The notes under the pieces: model-generated
Told to the model about the DNA's origin: nothing
Databases searched by the model: none
What the model saw: only the letters and a program-made list of their open reading frames with translations
Part shown: piece by piece, positions 8,474 through 16,011 of the stretch
Numbering within the stretch: position 1 is the first letter of the stretch
Layout of the letters: each line of letters begins with the position of its first letter
Made by a program: the position numbers and the translations under genes
NCBI RefSeq assembly: GCF_036408795.1
Contig: NZ_JAZGJP010000007.1
Span: 1-64,000 of the forward strand
Reading direction: 5' to 3'
Length of the DNA stretch: 64,000 nt
Origin: Olsenella_L kribbiana
GTDB taxonomy: Bacteria > Actinomycetota > Coriobacteriia > Coriobacteriales > Atopobiaceae

Positions 8474-9465
8474 GCCTTTGCTGGCTTCGGCTCTTCTGCA
8501 GGACGATTCACGATGATGATGCCGGCACTCACGAGGACAAGCGAGATGATGGCTGTCGCAGGGTCGAGTACGCTGCCTTCGTTCAGCAGGAGCGCCGAGA
8601 GGATGACGCCGAAGACCGGGTTCATGAAGCCGAAGACGGCGACACGCGAGAGCGGGTTGCAGGCAAGGGCGACAGACCAGAGCGAGTAGGCGGCAGCAGA
8701 GATGAAGGCCAGATAGAGGAGCAGAAGGTTCGAGGCGACAGGATCCGATGCAGGGGCAGGTGCGACGTGTCCGCCTGCCGCCGCGCCGACAATGAGCATC
8801 ACGAGGCCGCCGAAGACGAACTGCCAGGCACTCAGGAGCACTGGATCGTGCTCCTCAGAGAAGCGCTTTGCAAGGTTGCTCGAGGTGGCGGCAGCGATCG
8901 TCGAGGCAAGGACGAGGCCTTCGCCTGCGAGCGTGAATGTGAAGCCGGCACCGGTCTGTCCGGCGAGGTCGACCAGGGCGACGCCGGCAAAGCCGACGAT
9001 GCAGCCCAGAACCTTTCTCGTCGTGAGGCGCTCGTTTCTGAAGACAAGCGCTGCCAGAAGGACAGAGAAGAATGTGTTTGTGGCCTCGATGATGGAGCTC
9101 GTGACGCCTGTTGCATGCGCAAGGCCCACATAGAAGAAGAGGTACTGGAGGATCGTCTGGAAGAGCGACAGGATGCCAATGACCTTGAGGTCGCGCTTCT
9201 CGGGCAGGAACAGCTTGCGTCTTGCAATCGAGAGGGCGGCCACAACGAGGAGCCCTGCGAGCGTGAAGCGCACGCCTGCAAACATGATGATCGAGGCGGT
9301 ATCGGAGGCGGCGATGCCGAAGAGGGCATAGCCTATCTTCACGCAGGGAAAGGCCGATCCCCAGAGGAAGCAGGCAATGAGGCAGGCTGCAAGCATGCCT
9401 GCCCAGGAACCGAATATCTTCTGCGTCTTGGGGCTCACGGCCGCCTTCTGGGATGTCTCTGCCAT
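8470..9465 (-). CDS. EamA/DMT-superfamily transporter
   Basis: A 331-residue integral membrane protein with about ten hydrophobic segments arranged as two EamA repeats. It begins after a short cytosolic N-terminus at LAACLIACFLWGSAFPCVKI, a typical DMT first helix. Members export or import amino acids, nucleosides or other metabolites; the substrate cannot be told from sequence. The start at 9465 is chosen by the onset of the first helix; the upstream in-frame extension is not membrane-like. A weak AGCAG site precedes it. It stands alone. Confidence 0.8.
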   Translation of the reverse strand: MAETSQKAAVSPKTQKIFGSWAGMLAACLIACFLWGSAFPCVKIGYALFGIAASDTASIIMFAGVRFTLAGLLVVAALSIARRKLFLPEKRDLKVIGILSLFQTILQYLFFYVGLAHATGVTSSIIEATNTFFSVLLAALVFRNERLTTRKVLGCIVGFAGVALVDLAGQTGAGFTFTLAGEGLVLASTIAAATSSNLAKRFSEEHDPVLLSAWQFVFGGLVMLIVGAAAGGHVAPAPASDPVASNLLLLYLAFISAAAYSLWSVALACNPLSRVAVFGFMNPVFGVILSALLLNEGSVLDPATAIISLVLVSAGIIIVNRPAEEPKPAKA

Positions 9466-9820
9466 CGTGTATCTGCTGCTTTCTGGAAAATCGTGCCATC
9501 TGCCGAATGGAAAGTGTAGCTGATGGGTGGCAGATATCGGGGCTTGCCTGGCAAGACCCAGAGAGTGCGCAGATAGCAGGTGATGGCTGGCTCCTGTCTT
9601 CTGCGGGATGCCTTCCGGCATGCAGGAACCGCTTGTTGCAGGCTTTTCCCGGCGGGATTTCCTGCTTGTTTCCGAAGATTGCGCGCTCGCAAAACCACTG
9701 TTTCAAGATGCTGAGAGGTCCCTTTTTTACAATACCCGCCTTCTGACCTGCCGTATTACAGTCTCAAGCCTTGAGGAGGCCTCCAGGGAGGGCCTCAGAG
9801 AGGCGAAAAGAGCAAGTGCA

Positions 9821-9847
9821 ATGCAGAAGGCAGGAAGCCTTCTGCAT
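9821..9847 (+). promoter_or_regulatory. Leader hairpin before the opine-like dehydrogenase cluster
   Basis: ATGCAGAAGGC (9821-9831) and GCCTTCTGCAT (9837-9847) form a perfect 11-bp stem with a 5-base loop. It sits 20 bases before the start codon of the first cluster gene and right next to its GGGAGGGG ribosome binding site. It lacks a U-run, so a role in mRNA stability or translation control is more likely than termination. Confidence 0.5.
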
Positions 9848-9867
9848 ACAAGATCAGGGAGGGGACC

Positions 9868-10218
9868 ATGGGAACGCGCATTGCTGAACATCCGATACTC
9901 GGCGTGCCCGAGAAGGGAAAGCTCGTGAGCTTCACCTATGACGGGAAGACGCTCCAGGGCTATGAAGGGGAGCCGGTTGCTATGGCTCTCAAGGCAGCGG
10001 GCGTGATGGTGCACCGCTATACGGCCAAGAAGCACCAGCCCCGCGGCATCTTCTGCGCTATCGGCCGCTGCACGGACTGCGTGATGGTCGTCGATGGCGT
10101 TCCCAACGTGAGGACCTGCATGACGCCTCTGGTGGAAGGCATGAAGGTCGAGACCCAGTACGGTGTCACGGATGTCCCCTTCGATGAGACAGACGGAAAG
10201 GAAGGCGGTGCGGCATGA
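9868..10218 (+). CDS. [2Fe-2S] subunit of amino-acid/opine-like dehydrogenase
   Basis: The 116-residue protein is a Fer2_4-type [2Fe-2S] domain like HcnA, OoxA small subunits or the N-terminus of sarcosine oxidase alpha. The ligands are C63, C68, C71 and C84 in the pattern FCAIGRCTDC...RTC. It passes electrons between the flavin subunits encoded next to it. The gene overlaps the next by four bases (ATGA), which signals tight co-translation. Together with the following FAD/NAD subunit and the DAO-type subunit it forms the usual three-part soluble dehydrogenase that oxidises imino or opine-like amino acids. Confidence 0.85.
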   Translation: MGTRIAEHPILGVPEKGKLVSFTYDGKTLQGYEGEPVAMALKAAGVMVHRYTAKKHQPRGIFCAIGRCTDCVMVVDGVPNVRTCMTPLVEGMKVETQYGVTDVPFDETDGKEGGAA

Positions 10219-11810
10219 AGCGCTACGATCTGATCGTTGTCGGTGCCGGCCCCGCCGGCATGTCCGCTGCCATCGAGGCGGCAAAGCACGGCGTCTCCGT
10301 CGTCGTCTTCGACGAGAATGCTCGTCCGGGCGGCCAGCTCTTCAAGCAGATCCACAAGTTCTTCGGCTCGAAGGAGCACCGCGCCAAGGTCCGTGGCTTC
10401 GTGATCGGCCAGGAGCTCCTCGATGAGGCGGCAAAGCTTGGCGTCGAAGTCGAGCTTGACTCTACCGTTATCGGCCTCTACCAGGACAAGGAGATCGTCG
10501 TCCGCCAGGGCTCCGAAGTGAACCACTACAAGGGCGATGCAATCGTCGTCGCCACGGGCGCAGCCGAGAACATGGTCACGTTCGAGGGCTGGACGCTTCC
10601 TGGTGTCATCGGCGCCGGCGCTGCCCAGACGATGATGAACCTGCACGGCGTGAAGCCAGGCGAGCGTGTTCTCATGCTTGGCACCGGCAATGTTGGCCTC
10701 GTCGTCAGCTACCAGCTCAAGCAGGCAGGCTGCGACGTCGTGGCGCTCGTCGATGCAGCTCCCCATGTCGGCGGCTATGGCGTGCATGCCGCAAAGGTCG
10801 CCCGCACGGGCGTCCCGTTCTATCTCTCCCACACGATCAAGCGTGCCGAGGGCACGGACCACGTGACCGGCGTCACGATTGCCGAGGTCGACTCGCACTT
10901 CCAGTTCATCCCTGGCACCGAGAAGCATTTCGACGTCGATACGATCTGCGTCGCTGTCGGCCTCTCCCCGATGTCGCAGCTCTTCAAGATGGATGGCTGC
11001 AATGTCGTGGATGACAGGAAGCGCGGCGGCCAGGTTCCGGTCGTGGACGACCTCGGCGAGACGTCCATCCCCGGCATCTTCGCCGCAGGCGATGTCTCGG
11101 GCATCGAGGAAGCATCCTCTGCCATGATCGAAGGCAGAATCGCTGGACTTGCTGCCGCCTCCTACCTTGGCTACATCTCCGAGGACGAGATGAAGGAGGG
11201 CGTCGGTGCAAACGAGAAGGCGCTCGATGGTCTCCGTCAGGGCATGTTCGCCCCGAAGAACCGCGGCAAGAAGATTGAGCAGACCGAAGAGGGCATCCCG
11301 GTCTCCCAGAACCTCCTGCTCCACGGCTATGTGGAAGACGACGAGATCGAGCGCTTCCCGGGCGTCACGCACCGTGTCGGCATCCATCCTGTCATCGAGT
11401 GCACGCAGAACATCCCGTGCAACCCCTGCCAGGACGTCTGCCCGAAGCACTGCATCAAGGTCGGCGATCACATCACGGCGCTTCCCCAGCTTGAGCCGGA
11501 TGCTACCTGCATCGGATGCGGACTCTGCGTCGCTTCCTGCCCGGGCCAGGCCATCTTCCTCGTGAACGAGAAGACGGAGCCGGGATATGCCGAGGTCACG
11601 TTCCCCTACGAGTTCCTGCCGCTGCCCGAGAAGGGGCAGAAGGGCACGGCACTCGGCCGTTCCGGCGAGCCGGTCTGCGAAGCGGAGGTTGTCGGCGTCA
11701 AGCGCACGAAGGCCTTCGACCATACCGCGATCGTCACGATCAAGGTGCCTCGTGACATGGCAATGAAGGCACGGTTCTTCAAGGCAGCAGACGCTGTTGC
11801 AGAAGCCTAG
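10215..11810 (+). CDS. FAD/NAD(P) oxidoreductase subunit with two [4Fe-4S] motifs
   Basis: A 531-residue subunit related to HcnB, OoxA and D-hydroxyproline dehydrogenase. Residues 5-20 hold the FAD motif VVGAGPAGMSAAIEAA, a second dinucleotide site (MLGTGNVG) follows, and IPGIFAAGDVSG is the usual C-terminal FAD contact. Unlike the oxygen-using oxidases, it carries an added ferredoxin-like region: C396, C402, C405, C409, C413 and then C432-x2-C435-x2-C438-x3-C442. This suggests electrons leave through iron-sulfur clusters to ferredoxin, which fits an anaerobe. A C-terminal segment of about 75 residues follows. It is the central subunit of the cluster. Confidence 0.85.
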   Translation: MKRYDLIVVGAGPAGMSAAIEAAKHGVSVVVFDENARPGGQLFKQIHKFFGSKEHRAKVRGFVIGQELLDEAAKLGVEVELDSTVIGLYQDKEIVVRQGSEVNHYKGDAIVVATGAAENMVTFEGWTLPGVIGAGAAQTMMNLHGVKPGERVLMLGTGNVGLVVSYQLKQAGCDVVALVDAAPHVGGYGVHAAKVARTGVPFYLSHTIKRAEGTDHVTGVTIAEVDSHFQFIPGTEKHFDVDTICVAVGLSPMSQLFKMDGCNVVDDRKRGGQVPVVDDLGETSIPGIFAAGDVSGIEEASSAMIEGRIAGLAAASYLGYISEDEMKEGVGANEKALDGLRQGMFAPKNRGKKIEQTEEGIPVSQNLLLHGYVEDDEIERFPGVTHRVGIHPVIECTQNIPCNPCQDVCPKHCIKVGDHITALPQLEPDATCIGCGLCVASCPGQAIFLVNEKTEPGYAEVTFPYEFLPLPEKGQKGTALGRSGEPVCEAEVVGVKRTKAFDHTAIVTIKVPRDMAMKARFFKAADAVAEA

Positions 11811-11826
11811 AGGGGGAGTGTTCCAG

Positions 11827-12159
11827 ATGAAGGATATCAACGACCGCACAAGGGACCTCGGCCCCTTCGAGCCGAAGCCAGGAGATGACATGATTGTCTG
11901 CCGCTGCGAGGAGGTCACGCAGGGCGAGATCAGGAAGGCCGTGCATGAGGGCCTCTTCACGATCGCAGAGATCAGAAGGTATCTGCGCTGCGGCATGGGC
12001 CTCTGCCAGGGACAGACCTGCGCACGTCTCGTGAAGGGCATCGTTGCCCGGGAGCTCGCTGTCTCGCCTGACGAGCTCGAGCCTGCAAGCTCGCGTGCTC
12101 CCATGCGTCCGATTGAGATGAGCGTATTCGCGAAGGAAGGTGGAAGGGATGGCGAGTGA
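11827..12159 (+). CDS. BFD-type [2Fe-2S] protein
   Basis: The 110-residue protein carries a BFD-like [2Fe-2S] domain: C25-x-C27 in VCRCEEV and the CGMGLCQGQTC segment with C60 and C65. In related dehydrogenases this module is often fused to the C-terminus of the alpha subunit; here it is a free protein. It overlaps the next gene by 11 bases, so it is co-translated with it. It likely links the flavin subunits as an extra electron carrier. The start at 11827 follows GAGGGGGAG. Confidence 0.8.
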   Translation: MKDINDRTRDLGPFEPKPGDDMIVCRCEEVTQGEIRKAVHEGLFTIAEIRRYLRCGMGLCQGQTCARLVKGIVARELAVSPDELEPASSRAPMRPIEMSVFAKEGGRDGE

Positions 12160-13315
12160 GATGGCAAAGGGAACGACGGCCGACATCCCCGAGCGCACGG
12201 CTGACGTGATCGTCGTCGGCGCTGGCATCATCGGCTGCGCAACGGCCTACTATCTGGCAAAGAAGGGCACCTCCGTCATCGTGCTCGAGGCGTCTGACAT
12301 CATCGGCAATGGCGGATCGACGAGGAATGGCGGCGGTGTCCGCCAGTCCGGCCGCGACCCGCGCGAGCTTCCGCTTGCGATGTATGCCGTGAAGCATCTC
12401 TGGCCGACCCTTTCCGAGGAGCTCGGTGCCGATGTCGAGTACTGCCAGGGCGGAAACCTCCGTCTCGGCAAGACCGACCGCCACATCAAGATTCTCGAGG
12501 GCCTGCGCGACAAGGCCGTGGCCCAGGGCCTCGACATGCGCATGATCTCGGGAGACGAGGTCCGGGCCATCAACCCATACCTCTCCGACGAGGTCATAGG
12601 CGCCTCCTGGTGCCCGACGGATGGCCATGCAAACCCCCTGAAGGCCACCTATGCCTACTACATGGCAGCGCGCCGCCTCGGTGTCCGCTTCTATTCCGGC
12701 ATGCCGGTCACGGAGCTCAGGAAGGTGCACGGCGCTGTCCGCAAGGTCGTCTGCCCCGAAGCCACGTTCGAGGCCGACCGCGTGATCGTCTGCGCAGGCT
12801 ATGCCTCCCGCAAGATCCTCGGCACCGTCGGCATCGATGTGCCGATGTCGAATGTCCTCATCGAGGCGCTTGTGACCGAGATGGAGCCGAAGATGTTCCC
12901 ACAGATGCTCGGCACAGCTGACGCCGACTTCTACGGACACCAGACGAAGCACGGCTCGTTCGTCTTCGGTGGCGACTCCGGCTTCGAGGATGTGAACAAG
13001 GACAACGGCCACGATGCCACCTCGTCCATCACGGCTCCTGCCATCTGCCGCGGCATCCTGCGCTACATCCCGAAGCTCGCCGATGCAAAGATCGTGCGCA
13101 CCTGGGGCGGCTACGAGGACGTCTGCATCGACGGCGTGCCCGTGCTCGGTGCCATTGACGAAGTGCCGGGTCTTGTTGTCGGCTGCGCCTTCACAGGACA
13201 CGGCTTCGGCATCTCCCCGATTGTCGGCACGCTTCTCTCCGAGGTCGCACGCGATGAGAAGACGACGCTCGACATCTCGGCCTTCCGCTACGACCGCTTC
13301 CATGCCCGTGCCTAG
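12149..13315 (+). CDS. DAO-type FAD-dependent amino-acid dehydrogenase subunit
   Basis: This 388-residue flavoprotein belongs to the DAO family (HcnC, OoxB, sarcosine oxidase beta, proline/D-amino acid dehydrogenase). The FAD-binding motif VVGAGIIGCATAYYLAKKG is near residues 22-40, followed by GGSTRNGGGVRQ. The C-terminal CAFTGHGFGISPIVG closes the FAD site. It should hold the substrate site and oxidise the C-N bond. The start at 12149 is preferred; a GTG at 12140 or a later ATG are alternatives. It completes the three-subunit enzyme together with the two iron-sulfur genes upstream. Confidence 0.85.
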   Translation: MASEMAKGTTADIPERTADVIVVGAGIIGCATAYYLAKKGTSVIVLEASDIIGNGGSTRNGGGVRQSGRDPRELPLAMYAVKHLWPTLSEELGADVEYCQGGNLRLGKTDRHIKILEGLRDKAVAQGLDMRMISGDEVRAINPYLSDEVIGASWCPTDGHANPLKATYAYYMAARRLGVRFYSGMPVTELRKVHGAVRKVVCPEATFEADRVIVCAGYASRKILGTVGIDVPMSNVLIEALVTEMEPKMFPQMLGTADADFYGHQTKHGSFVFGGDSGFEDVNKDNGHDATSSITAPAICRGILRYIPKLADAKIVRTWGGYEDVCIDGVPVLGAIDEVPGLVVGCAFTGHGFGISPIVGTLLSEVARDEKTTLDISAFRYDRFHARA

Positions 13316-13374
13316 ACGGCAGGTATTTCCAGCTTTCACGTGCGGTGCTGCCGCCTGACAGAAAGGACCATTCC

Positions 13375-14502
13375 ATGGATACCCGCATCGATTTCCTGTA
13401 CCTCAGCGAGCCTGACATGATCAAGGCGGGCGTGAAGAACATGCCTGCCTGCGTCGACTGCATGGAGGAGCTCCTCGTCACGCTTGCCAAGGGCGACTAC
13501 GTGATGGGCGGCGAGAACCATAACTCGCACGGCACGATGATCATGTTCCCGGACGACCCGAAGTTCCCGGGCATGCCGAGAAACGGCGAGGATAGAAGGT
13601 TCATGGCAATGCCTGCCTACCTCGGCGGCCGCTGGCAGATGGCGGGCATGAAGTGGTACGGCTCCAACATGGAGAACAAGGCCAAGGGCCTGCCGCGCTC
13701 CATCCTGATGATGATGCTGAACGACAAGGATACCGGCGCCCCTCTTGCCCTCATGTCCGCAAACCTCCTCTCCGCCTACCGTACGGGCGGCATCCCCGGT
13801 GTCGGCGCCCGCTATCTTGCACCGAAGGATGCCAGAATCGCCGCTGTCGTCGGCCCTGGCGTCATGGGCAAGACCTCTGCTGCTGCCTTCGTGGCAGCCT
13901 GCCCCACGCTCGACACGATCCGCATCAAGGGCCGCGGCAAGCGCTCGCTTGACTCCTTCGTCTCCTTCGTGAAGGAAGAGCTTCCGAGCATCAAGACGAT
14001 CGAGGTCGCCGATACGATCGAGGAGGCCGTGAAGGACGCCGACATCGTCTCGTTCACGACGACCGTGGCAGACGACATCTCCACCTTCCCGAAGGTCGAT
14101 GGCTCCTGGATCAAACCGGGCGCGCTCGTGTCCATGCCCTCGGCTGCCCTCTTCGACGAGGAGTTCCTTCTCAAGAGCCGCCTCGTCGTCGACAACATGG
14201 GCCTCTACGATGCCTGGGAAGAGGAGTATCCGTATCCCACGTATCCGAAGATGGGCATTATCGGCTGCGCCTTCACCGACCTTGCGCATGAGGGCAAGAT
14301 CGAGCGCTCCTCGATCGTGAACATTGCCGACGTTATCACTGGCAAGGTGCCGGGCCGTGTGAGCGAGGACCAGACGATTGTCTACTCTGTCGGCGGCATG
14401 CCGGTCGAGGACATCGCCTGGGGCGGCGATGTCTACCGCAAGGCCAAGGAGCTCGGCATCGGCGTCAAGCTCAATCTCTGGGACAAGCCGGAGATGTTCT
14501 GA
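13375..14502 (+). CDS. Ornithine cyclodeaminase family protein
   Basis: The 375-residue protein is of the ornithine cyclodeaminase / mu-crystallin family, with an NAD(P)-binding Rossmann region around VVGPGVMGKTSAAAF (residues 160-175). Family members cyclise ornithine to proline, or reduce or form cyclic imino acids and N-alkyl amino acids. Ornithine cyclodeaminase genes sit next to opine oxidase genes in Agrobacterium octopine and nopaline catabolism, so the placement after a three-part dehydrogenase is meaningful. It is somewhat longer than classical enzymes. AGAAAGGA precedes the ATG. The exact substrate is not determined. Confidence 0.8.
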   Translation: MDTRIDFLYLSEPDMIKAGVKNMPACVDCMEELLVTLAKGDYVMGGENHNSHGTMIMFPDDPKFPGMPRNGEDRRFMAMPAYLGGRWQMAGMKWYGSNMENKAKGLPRSILMMMLNDKDTGAPLALMSANLLSAYRTGGIPGVGARYLAPKDARIAAVVGPGVMGKTSAAAFVAACPTLDTIRIKGRGKRSLDSFVSFVKEELPSIKTIEVADTIEEAVKDADIVSFTTTVADDISTFPKVDGSWIKPGALVSMPSAALFDEEFLLKSRLVVDNMGLYDAWEEEYPYPTYPKMGIIGCAFTDLAHEGKIERSSIVNIADVITGKVPGRVSEDQTIVYSVGGMPVEDIAWGGDVYRKAKELGIGVKLNLWDKPEMF

Positions 14503-14505
14503 TGG

Positions 14506-14562
14506 TTTGCGGGGGCGGCAATCGAAACGGTCGGGCAACAGGCCTGTAACCGCCCCCGCAAA
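14506..14562 (+). promoter_or_regulatory. Large GC-rich stem-loop after the cyclodeaminase gene
   Basis: TTTGCGGGGGCGG (14506-14518) pairs perfectly with CCGCCCCCGCAAA (14550-14562), with 31 bases in the loop. It begins right after the stop codon. The long loop and missing U-run are unlike a simple terminator. Confidence 0.6.
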
Positions 14563-14563
14563 T

Positions 14564-14618
14564 CCCTGCAAAGCGCGGCTTGTACCTTTGAGGCAATGGG
14601 AAAGCCGCGCCAACAGGG
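14564..14618 (+). promoter_or_regulatory. Second stem-loop in the cyclodeaminase-AraC gap
   Basis: CCCTG (14564-14568) pairs with CAGGG (14614-14618), and GCGCGGCTT (14573-14581) with AAGCCGCGC (14602-14610). It directly follows the first stem-loop and ends 35 bases before the AraC start, so the two may form a structured leader. Confidence 0.55.
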
Positions 14619-14653
14619 AGACGCTGCTTTCCGACACGTTGTGGGAGGCAGCA

Positions 14654-15553
14654 ATGGCCGGAAGTGCAAGGCGTGTATGCGGCGTGTCCAGTGGGACCGG
14701 TGCCGCAAAGCAGGAGACCGAAGGCACGCAGGAAGATGGTCCAGCACTCGAGAGGACGCATCAGCCCTATCTTCCGCTCGGTGTTCTCGACTACCACGAA
14801 CAGAAGCTTGCCGGCAGCAGCGCCTCGCTCGTCTATGCCTTCTCTACCGGATCTGAGGCGGCGCATTCGTGGGCCGTTCCGGATGGCTGCGTCGACCTTT
14901 CCTTCGGCATCGGTTCTTCCGATATCGTTGCTGTGATTGGCGGCACGGTCTCTTCTGCCCGTACCTGGGCCTTCGCGGAAGGGCGTTCCTGGGTGGGCTG
15001 CCGCTTCCGTTCAGGTGAGGCACCGCTTCCGAAGGGGCTCTCTCCTGAAGACCTCGTCGACGCCGATATCGTGCTCGACAAGGATGCTTCGGAGGGCAGG
15101 CTCGCAGACCTTCTCTTCGAGGCCCCGGACCAGAAGGCGCGCATGCAGGTGCTTGCCTCTGCCATCGTGACCTGGGAACAGGACGAAAGCATTCCTGCAG
15201 CAAAGCCTGGCACCTCCAAGGTGCGCGAGCTCGAGCGCTTCGCCCGCCACGAGATCCTGCGCACGAGCGGATCTGCTCCGATCTCCTCTGTTGCAGCAGC
15301 TGCAGGCGTCTCTCCGCACTATCTCAGGAAGGCGTTCGCCGAGGTGCACGGCTTCTCTCCGAAGCTCTATGCGCGCTTCGTGCGCTTCCAGCGTGCAATG
15401 GAGCTCATCTCCGGCGAGAAGGATATCCAGAACGCTCCCGAGATCGCCCTTGCCTGCGGCTATGCGGACCAGTCGCATCTCGTGCATGAGTTCAACGAGT
15501 TCGCCGGCATGACGCCAGGGCAGTTCCGCCTGACCGTCTCTCCGGCAGCCTAG
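14654..15553 (+). CDS. AraC-family transcriptional regulator
   Basis: The 299-residue protein has a C-terminal AraC/XylS double helix-turn-helix domain (ISSVAAAAGVSPHYLRKAF, then ALACGYADQSHLVHEFNEFAG). Its N-terminal domain contains SWAVPDGCVDLSF, typical of the AraC subgroup with a DUF6597-like sensor. It lies within the dehydrogenase cluster and on the same strand, so it probably controls it in response to the amino-acid substrate. GGGAGG precedes the ATG at 14654. The gap before it contains two stable stem-loops. Confidence 0.85.
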   Translation: MAGSARRVCGVSSGTGAAKQETEGTQEDGPALERTHQPYLPLGVLDYHEQKLAGSSASLVYAFSTGSEAAHSWAVPDGCVDLSFGIGSSDIVAVIGGTVSSARTWAFAEGRSWVGCRFRSGEAPLPKGLSPEDLVDADIVLDKDASEGRLADLLFEAPDQKARMQVLASAIVTWEQDESIPAAKPGTSKVRELERFARHEILRTSGSAPISSVAAAAGVSPHYLRKAFAEVHGFSPKLYARFVRFQRAMELISGEKDIQNAPEIALACGYADQSHLVHEFNEFAGMTPGQFRLTVSPAA

Positions 15554-15655
15554 ACTCTTCCAGCCTGGCAACCCCAGGAAATCCAATCAACCAACCTAAA
15601 AGCAGGGCACGGCGTGTCCCAGACGAGGGCGCTTCTGCGCCTGAAGGAGGCTTCA

Positions 15656-16003
15656 ATGTCTGACGTATCGAAGATCGACATCATCACCGGCATGGAGAAG
15701 TTCGACGGGCTGCGCCGCACGCTCAGCAAGGCCCATGTGCGCGGCATGACCGTGATGCAGGTACTTGGCTGCGGCGTCGAGAAGGGCACGAAGGAATACG
15801 AGGTCGACGAGAACTACGAGATGGAGCTTCTGCCGAAGACCATGATCTCTGTCGTCGTCGAGACGAAGCGCGTGCCCGAGCTTGTCGACCTGATCGAGAA
15901 GGAGCTCTATACGGGCCACATCGGCGACGGCAAGATCTTCGTGAGCGACCTTGCACAGGTCGTGCGCGTCCGTACCGGCGATGAGGGTATTGACGCTATC
16001 TAG
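15656..16003 (+). CDS. PII-family signal protein
   Basis: This 115-residue protein is a PII (GlnB/GlnK) homologue; the GMTVMQVLGCG, LLPKTMI and DGKIFVSDLAQVVRVRTGD blocks are clear. Aligned to E. coli GlnB, the uridylylated tyrosine (Tyr51) is kept as Y54 and Lys58 as K61. Gln39, which helps bind Mg-ATP and 2-oxoglutarate, is replaced by E42, and Arg38 by V41. The gene ends nine bases before an APC permease rather than an ammonium channel, so it may gate that permease. AGGAGG precedes the ATG. Metabolite response is inferred to differ from classical PII. Confidence 0.85.
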   Translation: MSDVSKIDIITGMEKFDGLRRTLSKAHVRGMTVMQVLGCGVEKGTKEYEVDENYEMELLPKTMISVVVETKRVPELVDLIEKELYTGHIGDGKIFVSDLAQVVRVRTGDEGIDAI

Positions 16004-16011
16004 GAGGGAAC

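Noticed and set aside
10017..12167. 716-codon minus-strand frame opposite the dehydrogenase genes
   Set aside because: Antisense shadow of genes with clear FAD and iron-sulfur motifs; no ribosome binding site or recognisable domain.
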